Source: Turnera subulata
Lineage: Eukaryota; Streptophyta; Magnoliopsida; Malpighiales; Passifloraceae
Assembly: GCA_028386065.3 (NCBI GenBank)
Contig: JAKUCV010001643.1
Span: 1 to 64,000, forward strand
Reading direction: 5' to 3'
DNA length: 64,000 nucleotides
Shown one piece after another: positions 1 through 12,230 of this stretch. The notes under the pieces were generated by a model. The model was not told where the DNA came from and did not search any database. It saw nothing but the letters and a program-made list of their open reading frames with translations. The number at the start of each line of letters is the position of its first letter. Positions within the stretch are counted from its first letter, which is position 1. The position numbers and the translations under genes were made by a program.

Positions 1-204
1 TCTAGCTGATTCGTTCCAGCCTTCGTCTTGGTCTAGATGATTCGTTCCAGCAGTTGGGTGAAAGACCTCAACCGAACAAGGTACGAAATTTTGTTATACG
101 GTTTATATGCTTCACATGTGGTTCTTGGTTTAGTTTCCTAGCTTCCGCTGCATGTCTAGCTCATTATGAATGTCGTAATAGCTTCTAGGAAACTTACAGG
201 TTGG
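1..204 (+). repeat. LTR 3'-end fragment related to Copia family A
   Basis: This stretch resembles the last part (U5) of the family A LTR: it shares the CTAGCTGATTCG box, the TGAAAGA(C/T)CTCAACCGA segment, a TTCGGTTTA-like segment and an ACTTACAG end. It is more diverged than the other copies and contains an internal near-repeat of about 38 bases (TCTAGCTGATTCG, TCTAGATGATTCG). It runs directly into the middle of a second LTR at about 205, so the A1 5' LTR looks chimeric or rearranged. The window edge hides what lies upstream. Confidence 0.55.
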
Positions 205-844
205 ACTGTGGTTCGACCAAGTGGGTGGACCATGGTTGAACCTTGGTTGGACTATGGTTGGACCAGGTCGTTTTGGGCTGATTTGGTTCACTAATTATCA
301 GAATTATTGAACCAAAATTAATGCCATATGATGTGTAATCCCATTAATGCTTAGTGGAGCATTAAGACATAGTGGAGACATGATTAGACTTAAAGTATAA
401 TCATGATGGTTAATGCATGATGATGTTGGCTATTGTCTCATTAATCTATGCATTAACTCTGTGTATAAATAGGGCTTGATGATCAGATTATCAACACACA
501 CAACATTCACACACAATTCAGATTACACACCCATTCTTTGAGAAAGAAAGAAACACCACATAGCTCCCGGAAATCCGTAGCTAGCACAACGGGTCGGGAG
601 TGCTCGGGTTGGAGATCATGAGATGTTTTCCGACCAGAGATCGACGGTTCGTGTGGATACCGTAGAGGGGCAGGATTTCTTTCCGGCTCTAGCTGATTCG
701 GCACAACAGTTGAGTGAAAGATCTCAACCGATTCAGGTACGCAAAAATTGTTATTCGGTTTAGTTACTTTCACTTGGATCCTCCATGGTTTCTGGGGTTT
801 TCCGCATTTTTTGATTGTCAAGTTTGCATGCCCAGTTACTTACA
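205..844 (+). repeat. Truncated 5' LTR of Copia A1
   Basis: Matches about 8290-8943 of the 3' LTR. It carries the GGTTGGACC-rich segment, a TATA box (TATAAATA at 464-471) and the end CAGTTACTTACA at 833-844. A primer-binding-like segment follows (845-858, GCGATAGCGGAGCC), which differs by a few bases from the better preserved GTGGTAGCGGAGC of copy A2. The first ~0.9 kb of U3 is absent. Confidence 0.8.
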
Positions 845-2053
845 GCGATAGCGGAGCCTCTTGTGAAACGCTAAACCAAATTTGTTGTGCATATGTATGA
901 TATGCTCATATTGATATATATGATATGCTGTATGTGATGTAGCATGTTCATGATATGTTGAATTCGTTTTTGTATGTGTGATATATGTTGAGGTTTGTTT
1001 TATCAAAAGTGTTTGACAACAAGTACTTGATTGGTATGTGATATCAATCAAGGTGTTTTTGGTAGTAAGTCGAATGAGTTCGACAAGGAAAATCGATTGT
1101 CGGTTTTCGTATAGATCGATTGTCGTTCTAGTACGAATGTCGTCCTTTGTCAGGTGCAAGGTTGTGAATTAATACATTGTGCAAGTGAGTCATGTCTAGG
1201 AGGCTGGGTTTTAAGTGCACCTTTGTTCCTCTAGTCTTTCCTGGGGATTTATCTTGGAATGATAATTCTGTCTTAGGAGATTGGCTACGCCATCTTTCCT
1301 GGGAATTATCGAATCAGTTCAATTCACTTCTTGTACGGGCACTATTCACCACAAGAAATTTCCTAGATCGAAGAGCTAGTCAGTCTTTGATCACAAGTTA
1401 AACTTCGATGTTCTTGAACACTGCCAAGTAGTTGGGAGAATCAGATTCTCACAACATCAATGTTCAATGTTAGACATCGATGTTCCTATGTATTTTTGGT
1501 TTCCAAATTTACAAAACATTAATATATGATTTATCAAGAACATGCATATGATGTATAGGAATAATATGTTGATGTAAATATTAAGTTCCTCTTGTGTTGC
1601 CTTCCATGATAAGCACTCATCATTGCTTAGATCAGTACTTGGTAGGTTTTGCCAAAGCAAGGTGCCAATATTTATCCTAGCAAGGTGCGACGGGATAATT
1701 GTAATATCTGAACTACTTGTTATTGGTTGAACTTAACTAGGTCATCTCAATAGGATTGAGGACTTAGAGGCAAGGAGTTGAGCTAAGTCTATGAGATAGA
1801 CAAGAACAAGTGTTGTTCACTCAACTATCCAAGAGTTACATAAGATGTAATTGACAAGAGTTGTCTACCTAAATAACTATGATATAAGTGATCAGCCAAA
1901 GCTGACTTATCTTGTAGTGAAATATGGATCTTGGCCTACTTATAATTATCTTGATTTATGTAGTAGGAGCATCATTCAATAGAATTCCTTGTTAAAAGAT
2001 TTATGTATACATGACTCTTATTTGTGTGAGTTGATCAATGTTGTAGAGTTATC
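845..2053 (+). other. Leader of Copia A1 (no gene)
   Basis: Non-coding leader between primer site and gag. It is the inverted counterpart of 15165-16376 in copy A2. It holds TCGATTGTCG-type motifs around 1090-1140 and a few decayed CATCGATG boxes (1405-1485). No ORF here resembles a known protein; the short open frames are not conserved in A2. Confidence 0.75.
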
Positions 2054-5000
2054 ATGGCACAAAACACTAGTACACAATCACTGCGATCTGTCCTTGAGAA
2101 GGAAAAACTTAATGGGAATAGCTTCCTAAAGTGGCATCGCAATTTGAGGATAGTCCTCAAACAAGAAAAGAAGTTGTATGTCCTTGAAGGGCCTGTTCCT
2201 AATGAATCGGCGCCTACTGCTCTTAGGGCAAAAAGAGAAGCTCACAAGAGGCATGTTGATGATGCATTGGATGTTGCATGCCTTATGCTTGTTATCATGG
2301 ACTCTGAGCTTTAGAAGCAACATGAGAACTTGGATGCGTTTGATATGATCGAACATCTGAAAATGCTTTTTGAAGAGCAAGCAAGGCATGAGAGGTATGA
2401 GACCTCTAAGGCATTGTTCCAATGCAAGATGGCTGAGTCATCACCGGTGAGACCTTATGTGCTCAAAATGATTGGATACATTGAGAGCCTTGAGGGTCTA
2501 GGTTTTCCTTTGCAAAAGGAGTTGGCTGTTGATGTAGTCCTGCAATCGTTGTCGGATAGTTACAGCCAATTTGTCATGAATTTCAATATGAATCATCTTG
2601 ACAAATCCTTGTCTGAGTTGCTTAACATGTTAGGAACAGTTGAGCAACAGATGAAGGCAAATAAATCCAACAGTATATTGATGGTTGGAAATGGCAAAGG
2701 AAAGGGTAAAGCCAAGTTTTACAAGAAGAAGAAATGTGCCAAAAAGTTTGGTGCATGTGCATCTTCTTGTTCCCATGTGCTGAAACCCAAAGGTGGTATT
2801 GGAAAGGAAGGGCAATATTTCCATTGCAACAAACCTGGCCATTGGAAGCGTAACTGCCCTATTTACCTTGAAGAGGTGAAGAAACAGAAGGGAAGTAAGA
2901 CTTCTGCTTCAGGTATTTTTGTTATAGAGGCTAATATCTCTATCTCTCCATCATGGGTATTAGATACCGGATGTGGTTCTCACATTTGTGTAAATGTGCA
3001 GGAACTGAGAAAGAGTAGAAGATTAGCAAAGGGAGAGATAGACCTGCGCGTTGGAAATAGAGCAAGAGTTGCTGCATTAGCCGTAGGGACTTACCATCTC
3101 CCCTTACCGAGTGGTTTCGTTTTAGAACTTGACGATTGTTATTATGTTCCTACCATAAGCAGGAATTTGATTTCTGTTTCTTGTCTGGACAAGAAAGGTT
3201 TTTCATTTGTAATAAAGAACAATTGTTGTTCTATTTATTTCAATGATATTTTATTATGGTGGTGCATATTTGAGCAATGGTTTGTACGTTCTAAACCTAG
3301 AAACACCAATCTGTAACATCAATGCGAAGAAGGTTAAATTAAACGATTCTAATGAAACCTATATCTGGCACTGTCGATTGGGCCATATAAACGAGACTCG
3401 TATTTCTAAACTCCATAAAGATGGACTTTTAGACTCATTCGATTTTGAATCATATGAGACATGTGAGTCATGTTTATTAGGCAAAATGATGAAGGCTCTT
3501 TTTGCTGGTAAAGGTGAAAGAGCTTCGGACTTGTTAGGTCTTATACATTCTGATGTATGCGGACCTATGTCAACACAGGCTAGAGGTGGATTTCAATACT
3601 TCATTACATTTACTGATGATTACAGTAGATATGGCTATGTGTATCTAATGAAGCACAAGTCAGAATCCTTTGAAAAGTTCAAAGAATTTAAGAGTGAAGT
3701 ACAGAATCAACTCGGCAAGAGTATTAAAATTCTTCGATCTGATCGAGGAGGTGAATACTTAGACCGAGATTTTCTTGATCATCTAAAGCATTGTGGTATT
3801 CTATCACAACTTACTCCACTAGGTACGCCTCAATGGAAAGGTGTATCTGAAAGGAGGAATAGAACTTTGTTAGACATGGTTCGTTGATGAGTCAAGCTGA
3901 CCTTCCTTCTTCATTTTGGGGACATGCATTATTAAGCGTTGCATCTACACTTAACCGTGTTCCTTCTAAATCGGTTGAAAAGAAACCATATGAGATATGG
4001 ACTGGAAAGCGTCCCAATTTGTCTTTTATGAGGATTTGGGGTTGTGAGGCTTACGTGAGACGTCAAGCATCAGACAAACTCGGCCCTAAATCTGACAAGT
4101 GCCTTTTTGCTGGATATCCTAAGGAAACTAAAGGATATTATTTCTATAATCCCATAGAGCACAAAGTGTTTGTTGCTCGTACTGCTATTTTTCTAGAAAG
4201 AGAATTTATTTCTAGAGAGATCAGTGGGAGGAAAATAGAACTCGAAGAAGTTCGAGGTATTGAGGCTGAGATGGAACAAGGACAGGAACCACAAGTTGTT
4301 GTGGGTGAGAATCCTATACCTGTAACACACGGACCGCGTAGGTCTGATAGGACTCGGTATGAGCCTGAGAGATATGGATTTCTTGTGACTCATACTGGAG
4401 ACGTGATGCTCATTGATGAGAATGAGCCCACTTCCTATCAGCAAGCTATTACGGGTCCAGACTCTAAGAAGTGGCTAGAAGCCATGAATTCGGAGATGGA
4501 ATCCATGTATGAAAACACGGTATGGACCTTGGTTGATCCACCTAAAGGGGTAAAACCCATAGGGTGCAAATGGGTCCTTAAGAAAAAGACCGACATGGAT
4601 GGTAATGTGATTACCTTTAAAGGGCGACTGGTTGCGATAGGTTTCAAGCAAGTTCATGGTACTCACTATGATGAAATTTTCTCACCAGTTGCCATGGTTA
4701 AATCCATCCGGATTCTATTGGCTATAGCAGCATACCATGATTATGAGATATGGCAAATGGATGTCAATACCGCTTTCCTTAATGGAAATCTTTTAAGGAT
4801 GTGTACATGACACAACCTGAAGGTTTTGTCGATCCAGAGAATGCTAATATGGTATGTAAGTTGCAAAGATCCATTTATGGATTGAAGCAAGCTTCTAGGA
4901 GTTAGAATCTTCGTTTTAATGAAGTGATCAAAGAGTTTGGTTTCATTAAAAATGAAGATGAACCATATGTTTACAAGAAGGTTAGTGGGAGCATTATCGT

Positions 5001-5730
5001 TTTCTTGTTATTGTATGTTGACGACATTCTGCTCATTGGGAATGATATTCCAACACTACAGTCTGTAAAGACTTGGTTAGGAAAGAATTTCTCAATGAAG
5101 GACTTAGGAGAAGCTGCCTACGTGCTAGGTATAAAGATCTTTAGAGATAGATCCAAAAGGCTTCTTGGGCTAAGTCAAAGTACATATATTGACAAAGTGC
5201 TAAAGAGGTTTAGCATGCAAGATTCCAAGAAAGGTTTCTTGCCCATGTCACTTGGCATATCTCTCTCAAAGAATCAATGTCCTAGTACATCTAAGGAGAG
5301 AGAGCGGATGAGTAAGATCCCTTATGCATCTGCAATAGGATTTATCATGTATGCCATGCTATGTACTCGACCGGAAGTCGCATATGCTTTGAGTGTCACA
5401 AGCAGATATCAATCTGATCCCGGGGAGAGTCATTGGACAACGGTTAAGAACATCCTTAAGTACTTGAGAAGGACTAAGGATGCATTCTTTGTCTATGGAA
5501 GCGTTGTTGAGATTGTTGTAAAGGGTTACACAGATGCTAGCTTCCAAACAGACAGGGATGATTTTAGATCACAGTCAGGTTATGTGTTTTGCCTTGGAGG
5601 TGGTGATGTTTGCTGGAAGAGTTCCAAGCAAGAAATAGTTACTGACTCTATAACTAAGGCTGTGCAAAGTTCCTTCTGAGAACTCTGTAGCAGATCCATT
5701 GACAAAGCCTCTCACATAGCAGAAGCATGA
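2054..5730 (+). pseudogene. Copia A1 gag-pol, multiply broken
   Basis: A Copia polyprotein: gag (from MAQNTSTQ), CCHC zinc knuckle (around 2810-2860), protease with DTGCGSH (about 2958), GAG-pre-integrase and integrase (HCRLGHI through ERRNR, 3365-3860), reverse transcriptase (QMDVNTAFLNG near 4755; YVDDILL near 5015) and RNase H ending in ADPLTKPL (about 5690). Together these would make new cDNA copies and integrate them. It cannot be translated whole: TAG at 2312-2314, an extra T near 3250 shifts the frame, a small deletion near 3885 shifts it again, another break lies near 4795, TAG at 4903-4905, TGA at 5677-5679. The first zinc-knuckle cysteine reads tyrosine (YFHCNKPGH), where A2 keeps CFQCNKPGH. 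The start was chosen because the same methionine opens gag in A2. Confidence 0.9.
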
Positions 5731-5735
5731 TGGTC

Positions 5736-7286
5736 TGCAAGTGTCCGAGCATGCAAAATTGACAATAAAGTGCAGCGAAAAGACCCGGAAACCTTGGAGG
5801 ATCCAAGTGAAGCAACCAAACCGAACAACAAAATCGATCATACCTGAAATGGTTAGGATCATTCACCTAACTGAAGAACCGAATCAGCTAGAGCCGGAAG
5901 AATATCCTGCTCCTCTATGGTATCCACACGAACCGTGATGACTAGTTGGAATCGTCACACGATTACCAACCCAAGCACCCCCGAACTGATGTGCTAGCAG
6001 CAGGTTTTCGGAAGCTAGAGTTTGTGGTATTTTCTTCTTTCTCAAAGAAGGTGTGTAGTCTGAAAACTCAAGAACACTCAAGACTCTCTCAAGCTCTCAA
6101 TGCTCTGAAAATTTCAGACTCAAAGTGATGAAGACCCAAGGCATAATCAGATTATGCTTTGTCTAATCCCACTCACAAAAGCAAGGGACAAAGTGGCCAA
6201 CACCTTTGGCCAACATGATTAGCTTTTAGCTAATGATGTCTCCACTAATGTCTTAATGGGATTATACATCACATGGCACTAATTATGATTCAATAAGTCA
6301 GACATTTAGTGAACCAAACCAGCCCAAAACGACCCTGGTCCAACCATAGTCCAACCACATTCCAGCCATGGTCCAACCACAAGCTGAAATACCTAGTTCA
6401 ACTACGGTCCAACCATGGTTCAACCACCAGCTTGAATCAACGGCTCTAAGTGTGTGACCCTGTAGGCACTTGTAACGTCCGACAATAATTGTAAACTCAT
6501 TTATAATTATAAGCAAAGAGCGGGGTCTAGCAACACATCATTGCTACCCGAACGACAAGATCAGAACTGATTCAATATGCCTCGGAAACATGTCATCGTC
6601 CCTTCGTCCCATTATCAAAATTAAACATGAGACATGGAATATGTCAATCTCGCATATGTTCAATCTCGGTTTCTTGATCCTCGAGTTAACCGCGTAAAAC
6701 AGATACCTATGATATCACCATATCATAATCCGAGCATGGCCATGCATTTCCGGTTCAACTTTATCAAGAAACCATCCGATAATATACCCATTATATGGGT
6801 TGGACGAATCCCCTCTGGATCATACAAAACCCACTACACATTTTATCATATACCCAATGATTACACTAAGGTCTACTCATTTACGAAATAGCCAAGAGTA
6901 ATATCAAATTATACGACTCATATGTTGGGAACCTTGATGATCTCAGGTCTAAGGACAATACATATAAGAACCGCTATCGACAAACATATAACGTTCCATC
7001 TAGCGTTCTTATGTGGGTCAGTCCAGTCCACAAGTTCTCTAACTTGTACCCGTATGTAGAATTCATATCACATATAAATTCTCAACATACGCTAGTCTTA
7101 ATTTATTATTACAACCCATCCATAATAATAATCGACTAGGGACATTTAAGAATATGAAATATTCTAGGGTTATAAATATGTGCAAGCGTTTATCTCATAA
7201 ACGATATTTATTAGAATAACCTTAACGTGTATACATGACTACAAACAATCATCCATTGATTGGCTTTTGGGCATATTACACTAACA
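5736..7286 (-). mobile_element. Solo LTR of Copia family A inserted in A1 pol
   Basis: A complete 1551-bp family A LTR in inverse orientation, with no internal sequence. In plus reading it starts TGCAAG (decayed TGTTAG) and ends CTAACA. It is flanked by a perfect 5-bp duplication, TGGTC at 5731-5735 and 7287-7291. The pol sequence resumes after it: AGAAGCATGA before and CACGCTACAT after read through as Copia pol end once the insert is removed. A solo LTR with intact duplication is the usual product of LTR-LTR recombination after insertion. Confidence 0.92.
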
Positions 7287-7291
7287 TGGTC

Positions 7292-7349
7292 ACGCTACAT
7301 CCATTGGTATTAGATACATGGACGATTGGCTTTAGTGCAAGTGGGAGAT
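7292..7349 (+). other. 3' end of A1 pol and polypurine tract
   Basis: The remaining 58 bases of A1 internal sequence between the solo LTR and the 3' LTR. They encode the typical Copia terminus (IRYMDDWL then stop), followed by a purine-rich AAGTGGGAGAT directly before the LTR start at 7350. That is the expected plus-strand priming site. Confidence 0.85.
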
Positions 7350-8943
7350 TGTTAGTGTAATATGCCCAAAAGCCAATCATTGGATGATTGTATATAGTCA
7401 TGTATATACATTAAGGTAATTCCAATAAATATGTTTATGTGATAAATGCTTGCACATATTTATAACCCTAGAATATTTTATACTCTTAAATGTCCCTAGT
7501 CGATTATTATTATGGATGGGTTGTAATAATAAATTAAGACTAGCGTATGTTGAGAATTATATGAGATATGAATTCTACATACGGGTACAAGTTAGAGAAC
7601 TTGTGGTCTGGACTGACCCAACATAAGAACACTACATGGAACGTTATATGATTGTCATTAGTGGTTCTTATATGTATTGTCCTTNAGAACACTACATGGA
7701 ACGTTATATGATTGTCATTAGTGGTTCTTATATGTATTGTCCTTTGACCTGAGATCATCAAGGTTCCCAACATGTTAGTCATAAACTTTGATATTACTCT
7801 TCGCTATTCGTAACTGAGTAGACCTTAGTGTAATCATTGGGTATATGATAAGTGGGTAGTGGGTTTTGTATGATCAAGATGGAATTCGTCCAATCCATAT
7901 AACGAGTATATTATCAGTTGGGCCTCTTGATAGAGTTGAATTGTAAATGCATGGCCATGCTCGGATTATGTGATATGGTGATATCATTAGCATCCGTTTT
8001 ACACAGTTAACTCGGAGATCAAGAAACTTAGATTAAACATATACGAGATTGACTTATTCCATGTCTCTTGTTTAATCTTGAGAATGTGACGAAAGGACGA
8101 TGACATGCTTCCGAGGCATATTGAATCAGTACTGATCTTGTCGTTTGGGTAGCAATGATGTGTTGCTAGACACCGCTCATTGTTTATAATTGTAAAATGA
8201 GATTTTACAATTATTGCCAAATATTACAAATGCCTACAGGGTCACACACTTAGAACTATTGATTCGAGCAGGTGGTTGAACCGTGGTTGGACCGTAGTTC
8301 GACCAAGTGGGTGGACCGTGGTTGGACCAAGTATGTGGACCCTGGTTGAACCTTGGTTGGACCGGGTCGTTTTGGGCTGATTTAGTTCACTAATTATCAG
8401 AATTATTGAACCAAAATTAATGCCATATGATGTGTAATCCCATTAATGCTTAGTGGAGCATTAAGACATAGTGGAGACATGATTAGACTTAAAGTATAAT
8501 CATGATGGTTAATGCATGATGATGTTTGCCATTGTCTCATTAATCTATGCATTAATTTTGTGTATAAATAGGGCTTGATGATCAGATTATCAACACACAT
8601 AACATTCGCACACAATTCAGATTACACACCCATTCTTTAGGAAAGAAAGAAACACCACATAGCTCCCGGAAATCCATAGCTAGCACAACGGATCGGGAGT
8701 GCTCGGGTTGGAGATCATGAGATGTTTTCCGACCAGAGATCGACAGTTCGTGTGGATACCATAGAGGGGCGGGATTTCTTTCCGGCTCTAGCTGATTCGA
8801 CACAACAGTTGAGTGAAAGATCTCAACCGATTCAGGTACTCAAAAATTGTTATTCGGTTTAGTTACTTTCACTTGGATCCTCCATGGTTTCTGGGTTCTT
8901 CCGTTGCATTTGATTGTCAAGTTTGCAGGCCCAGTTACTTACA
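7350..8943 (+). repeat. 3' LTR of Copia A1
   Basis: Begins TGTTAGTGTAATATGCCC and ends CCAGTTACTTACA. The TATA box is TATAAATA at 8563-8570. U3 holds a run of GGTTGGACC/GGTTGAACC units (about 8270-8370). The apparent length of 1594 bp is inflated by a duplicated 59-bp segment around the N at 7685; without it the LTR is near 1534 bp, like the other copies. The 5 bases after it (AAACT) have no partner because the 5' end is lost. Confidence 0.9.
7626..7744. repeat. 59-bp exact duplication around a single N
   Basis: Bases 7626-7684 and 7686-7744 are identical and separated by one N. The other family A LTRs (5736-7286, 16377-17891) have the segment once. Most likely contig ends that overlap but were not merged. 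Confidence 0.85.
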
Positions 8944-9130
8944 AAACTTTCCTTTTCTTGAAAATCTATCATCCTTACCCTAGAGGGATTTTTTCTAATG
9001 CACTATCGGCACGGTACCCTAAGTGGGGTTTGGTTACGTATTCTTACTTCAACCAGGGTGTTTCGCCTCCATACCATCATTTGTTTTTTTTAGAGGGACA
9101 TAGTCAAAGAGACTAAAAGGGGTGTCAAGA

Positions 9131-9325
9131 GATCTTATCCATGAGGATATAGCCAAGCGACTAAAAGAGGGATCAAGAGATCTTATCCATGAGGATATAG
9201 CCAAGCGACTAAAAGGGGGATCAAGAGATCTTATCCATGAGGATATAGCCAAGCGACTAAAGGGGGATCAAGAGATCTTATCCATGAGGATATAGCCAAG
9301 TGACTAAAAGGGGATCAAGAGATCT
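9131..9325 (+). repeat. 48-bp minisatellite, four copies
   Basis: The phrase GATCTTATCCATGAGGATAT recurs at 9131, 9179, 9227 and 9274, and the next unit starts at 9321 but diverges. Spacing is 48, 48, 47 and 47 bases. Copies differ mainly in the length of the G run after ACTAAA. Each unit contains the imperfect inverted repeat ATCCATGAGGAT. Confidence 0.9.
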
Positions 9326-9488
9326 TGAGATCGGAGGCTTAACATGCCCCTTTATCCCTAGCTAGACGTTTACTCTATTTCTCAAGCTCACCGGTCCATA
9401 ATCAACAAAGGTTCGGGTACCGTGCCCTAGTATCATTTCACAAAAGGGTTTGGCCTTACAACTCGTTTTATAGAGAATGCCCATACTC

Positions 9489-9695
9489 AACAATAAAAGT
9501 TGGGGCTTACATCTCCTTGAATGCCCAAGGTAACATCTCGACTCATCAACAAACGCTGGGACTTACATCTCCTCGAATGCCCAAGCTCACATCTCGACTC
9601 ATCAACAAAAATTGGGGCTTACATCTCCTCGAATGCCCAAGACAACAAGCGTCAACTTAAAAAACTTGGGCCTTATATCTTCTCAAGAATGCCCA
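9489..9695 (+). repeat. Imperfect ~60-bp tandem repeats
   Basis: The phrase GGG(G/A)CTTACATCTCCTYGAATGCCCAAG appears three times, with a fourth more diverged copy (GGGCCTTATATCTTCTC) near 9670. Most are separated by an ACATCTCGACTCATCAACAAA segment. No coding role is apparent. Confidence 0.75.
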
Positions 9696-12230
9696 ACAAC
9701 AACAAAAAACCGGGGGCCGCCTTGCCCCTAGGGTCTATAGGTGATCATAATGTCTACTTCTCGAGTGCGGGCATGGCATGCCCGTTATTCTACAGGTAAA
9801 GTCATCTAAAGATTCAGGCATGCCATGCCCCTCCAGTCATCAGACCTAGGAAATGTAAGTCTATATCAAGTGATAAATTTAAGATATTGTCCCTTTCATT
9901 GATCATTTATCCTCAACCAAGCCTACCTTCTCAAGGAATCCATGTTCTACAAGTAAATGATGCATGAGCATGTCTAAGTGTGTCGTCTTTTCAATGCGTG
10001 GGGATGCCCCTAGTGTCTATATGTGAGTGCCATGAGTGTTTGCAGTGTGTCAATGCTTCTAATTTCTACATGCTTGTTTTTGGATGCAAGTACCCCCTAA
10101 TGATGCAATGATGTGTTTGCCCCTCGAATGCGAGTGCTCTCTACTCCTACGTGGATGTCTGTGCCTATGACATGTCTTTTCCCTTTTTTCTCCCTTTTCC
10201 CTTGATTCTTTTCTTTTCTTCTCCTCTTTCCCTTTAAATGCGAGTGCTCCCTACTTCTATATGATATGTTTGTTCTTTTTTTTTCTCTTTGAAATGTAAG
10301 TGCCATCTACTTCCATATGTGTGGATGCAAGTGCGTTTGGATGTAAATGCCCCTAATATGATGCATGAGCATTGAAAATCATTCCAGCCAAAGGTGGAAG
10401 TTAAGAAACTTGAAAAACGCGGGTTATCCCATCTAAAATCACAAAAGCTTCGCGTTAAAGACTCTCAATGACCATGAATGTATTTTCTTCTACAATAAGG
10501 ACCCCATGAGTAGTAAAAAGATACTTCAAATCAGAGGTTTTGCAAATATCCACCAAATCGCTGGCTAGAAAGAACTTAGATCAAGACAGCCGATGAGGAC
10601 TCTTTAGAGTTCATGAAAAATATTTTAGAATAAAAACCTGAGAAGAGAGAGATCCCATATACAAGCATAAATTGTCATTTTTTGAAAAAAAAAATCCCAT
10701 AGGCAAATTCCAGGCCTAAACTCCACTATTGTGTATAAATACTCTCAAAACAATCAATAGGTCTTTCATCAAAGGCTGTAATGGGGTTATGTGTAGAGGT
10801 TCATCAAAGAGAGGATAGTGAGGGATTCAAAGTTCAAAATCACGTTTAGGAAGGGTGAGCTTCTACCAAAATATTCTCAAAGTGCGCTTTTGATTGACAT
10901 CCATTCTTATGTTGATCGTCTTCCTTTCTTCAAAATGATTGCTTATGCACACATTCGTTCCTCTTCTGTCTTTGTTTGGATTGCCCGAAATCAACTTCGA
11001 GAGCTTTGACGATTTCTCCCTTGCAATTCCTCCTTGTGTGCACCTTGGCATTTTATACCATACTTGAAAATTCTTTTCGCTTCAAAACAATTTTACTTGT
11101 GCACACATTTGCTCTTTTCTTCTATCGTTGGTGATTTGAATCTGGTGATTTCTCCTTGTGTGCACTTTAGCATTTCATAGTATTCTTAAAGCAATTCGTT
11201 GCATGGACCGTCTTGGATGTGTAGAAATCGATGTGCACTTGTCTTTGAAAAATTCTTTGGTAAATGCTCGTAATGAGATCTTCCCAACGGGTTTTGAAAC
11301 GGGTATGATTCATGAAATAAAAATATACGATAGCCGTAGAGGGGACTCAAAGGGTTAATTGTGAGTTAATCGAGGTAATCAATGAAAAGTCGGCTATCAC
11401 GTTATAGGCTCAAAGAGGGTTTATCGAGGGATAATGCTACTGGGTAGGTTTCTTGTTGGCCTGCGGGCTTGAGCAAAGAGGGCCTAAATCATATCCTTTA
11501 TCGAGCATCCATATGAGAAATTCGCTTTGAAAAGGCCTGGCAATTTGTTCTAGGATGTAGATGTTGACGTCAAGATTTTTCAAAAGACTTGCATAGGGTG
11601 TTCGGAAAAAACAAACGTCGGGTTAAAAAGTTTAAAACTCCAAGAATTAATCATTGGTTATCCATCAATAAAATTCCCTTTAATCACGGCAATTGGTGGA
11701 TTTTTAAAAAAAAAAATCAGTTTTTCACTCATGGTGTCCTGCAGGTATGATTTTCAATCAATTCAGTTCATGGCCGTCAAGAGTCTTAGACTTAGGCTTT
11801 GTTTTACTTCAAAAGCGATTGGTGGAAAACAGGATGGAATATACTCGCAAAACATGTTCCTTTTCTTTGAAAACAATCTCTTTTATTAAGAAAACTCAAG
11901 TTTCAACAAAGACGATACACATTGGCTCGATTTGTTTGATTTGAAAAACATATGATGCAGTGTTCAATGTATGCAAATGGGAATTCCCTAAGAGAAGGTA
12001 GACCGACTGAACATATATGTCAATGGAGAAACAACTCCAGAAATCTAACATCGGCTTAAACATGTATACTTACTCCCCTAGGGTTCCTTTCCTAGACTTG
12101 TTAATTCACACCACGTGATGTAGCACCCTACGTAGAGTTAGCACGGTGATCCCACTAATTACACATATCACACAATAAATAAAAACACTCTATTTACACA
12201 TACACGAATCCACAACAATAATCACACAAA

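Larger units (their letters stand above)
205..8943 (+). mobile_element. Ty1/copia element, family A copy 1 (A1)
   Basis: This is a decayed autonomous Copia retrotransposon in plus orientation: truncated 5' LTR (205-844), leader (845-2053), gag-pol (2054-5730), pol end and polypurine tract (7292-7349) and complete 3' LTR (7350-8943). Family A LTRs begin TGTTAG and end CTAACA or a variant, about 1.53 kb long. A solo LTR of the same family interrupts the pol end. The first ~0.9 kb of the 5' LTR is missing, so no target duplication can be read for the whole element. The family occurs at least four times in the window (A1, the solo LTR, A2, A3). I did not assign it firmly to a Copia lineage. Confidence 0.85.
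8944..12230. other. Unclassified repeat-rich DNA without recognisable gene
   Basis: I see no conserved coding domain on either strand. The stretch holds two tandem arrays (listed separately), repeated phrases such as TTTCTCCTTGTGTGCAC near 11025 and 11145, and A/T homopolymers near 10680 and 11705. The style resembles the untranslated 3' part of Tat/Ogre-type gypsy elements, but I see no LTR edge or pol domain. The right border is where Copia A2 homology begins, near 12231. Confidence 0.4.

Noticed and set aside
836..1159. 107-codon minus-strand ORF in the A1 leader
   Set aside because: It lies in a non-coding leader; the counterpart in A2 is not maintained as the same protein.
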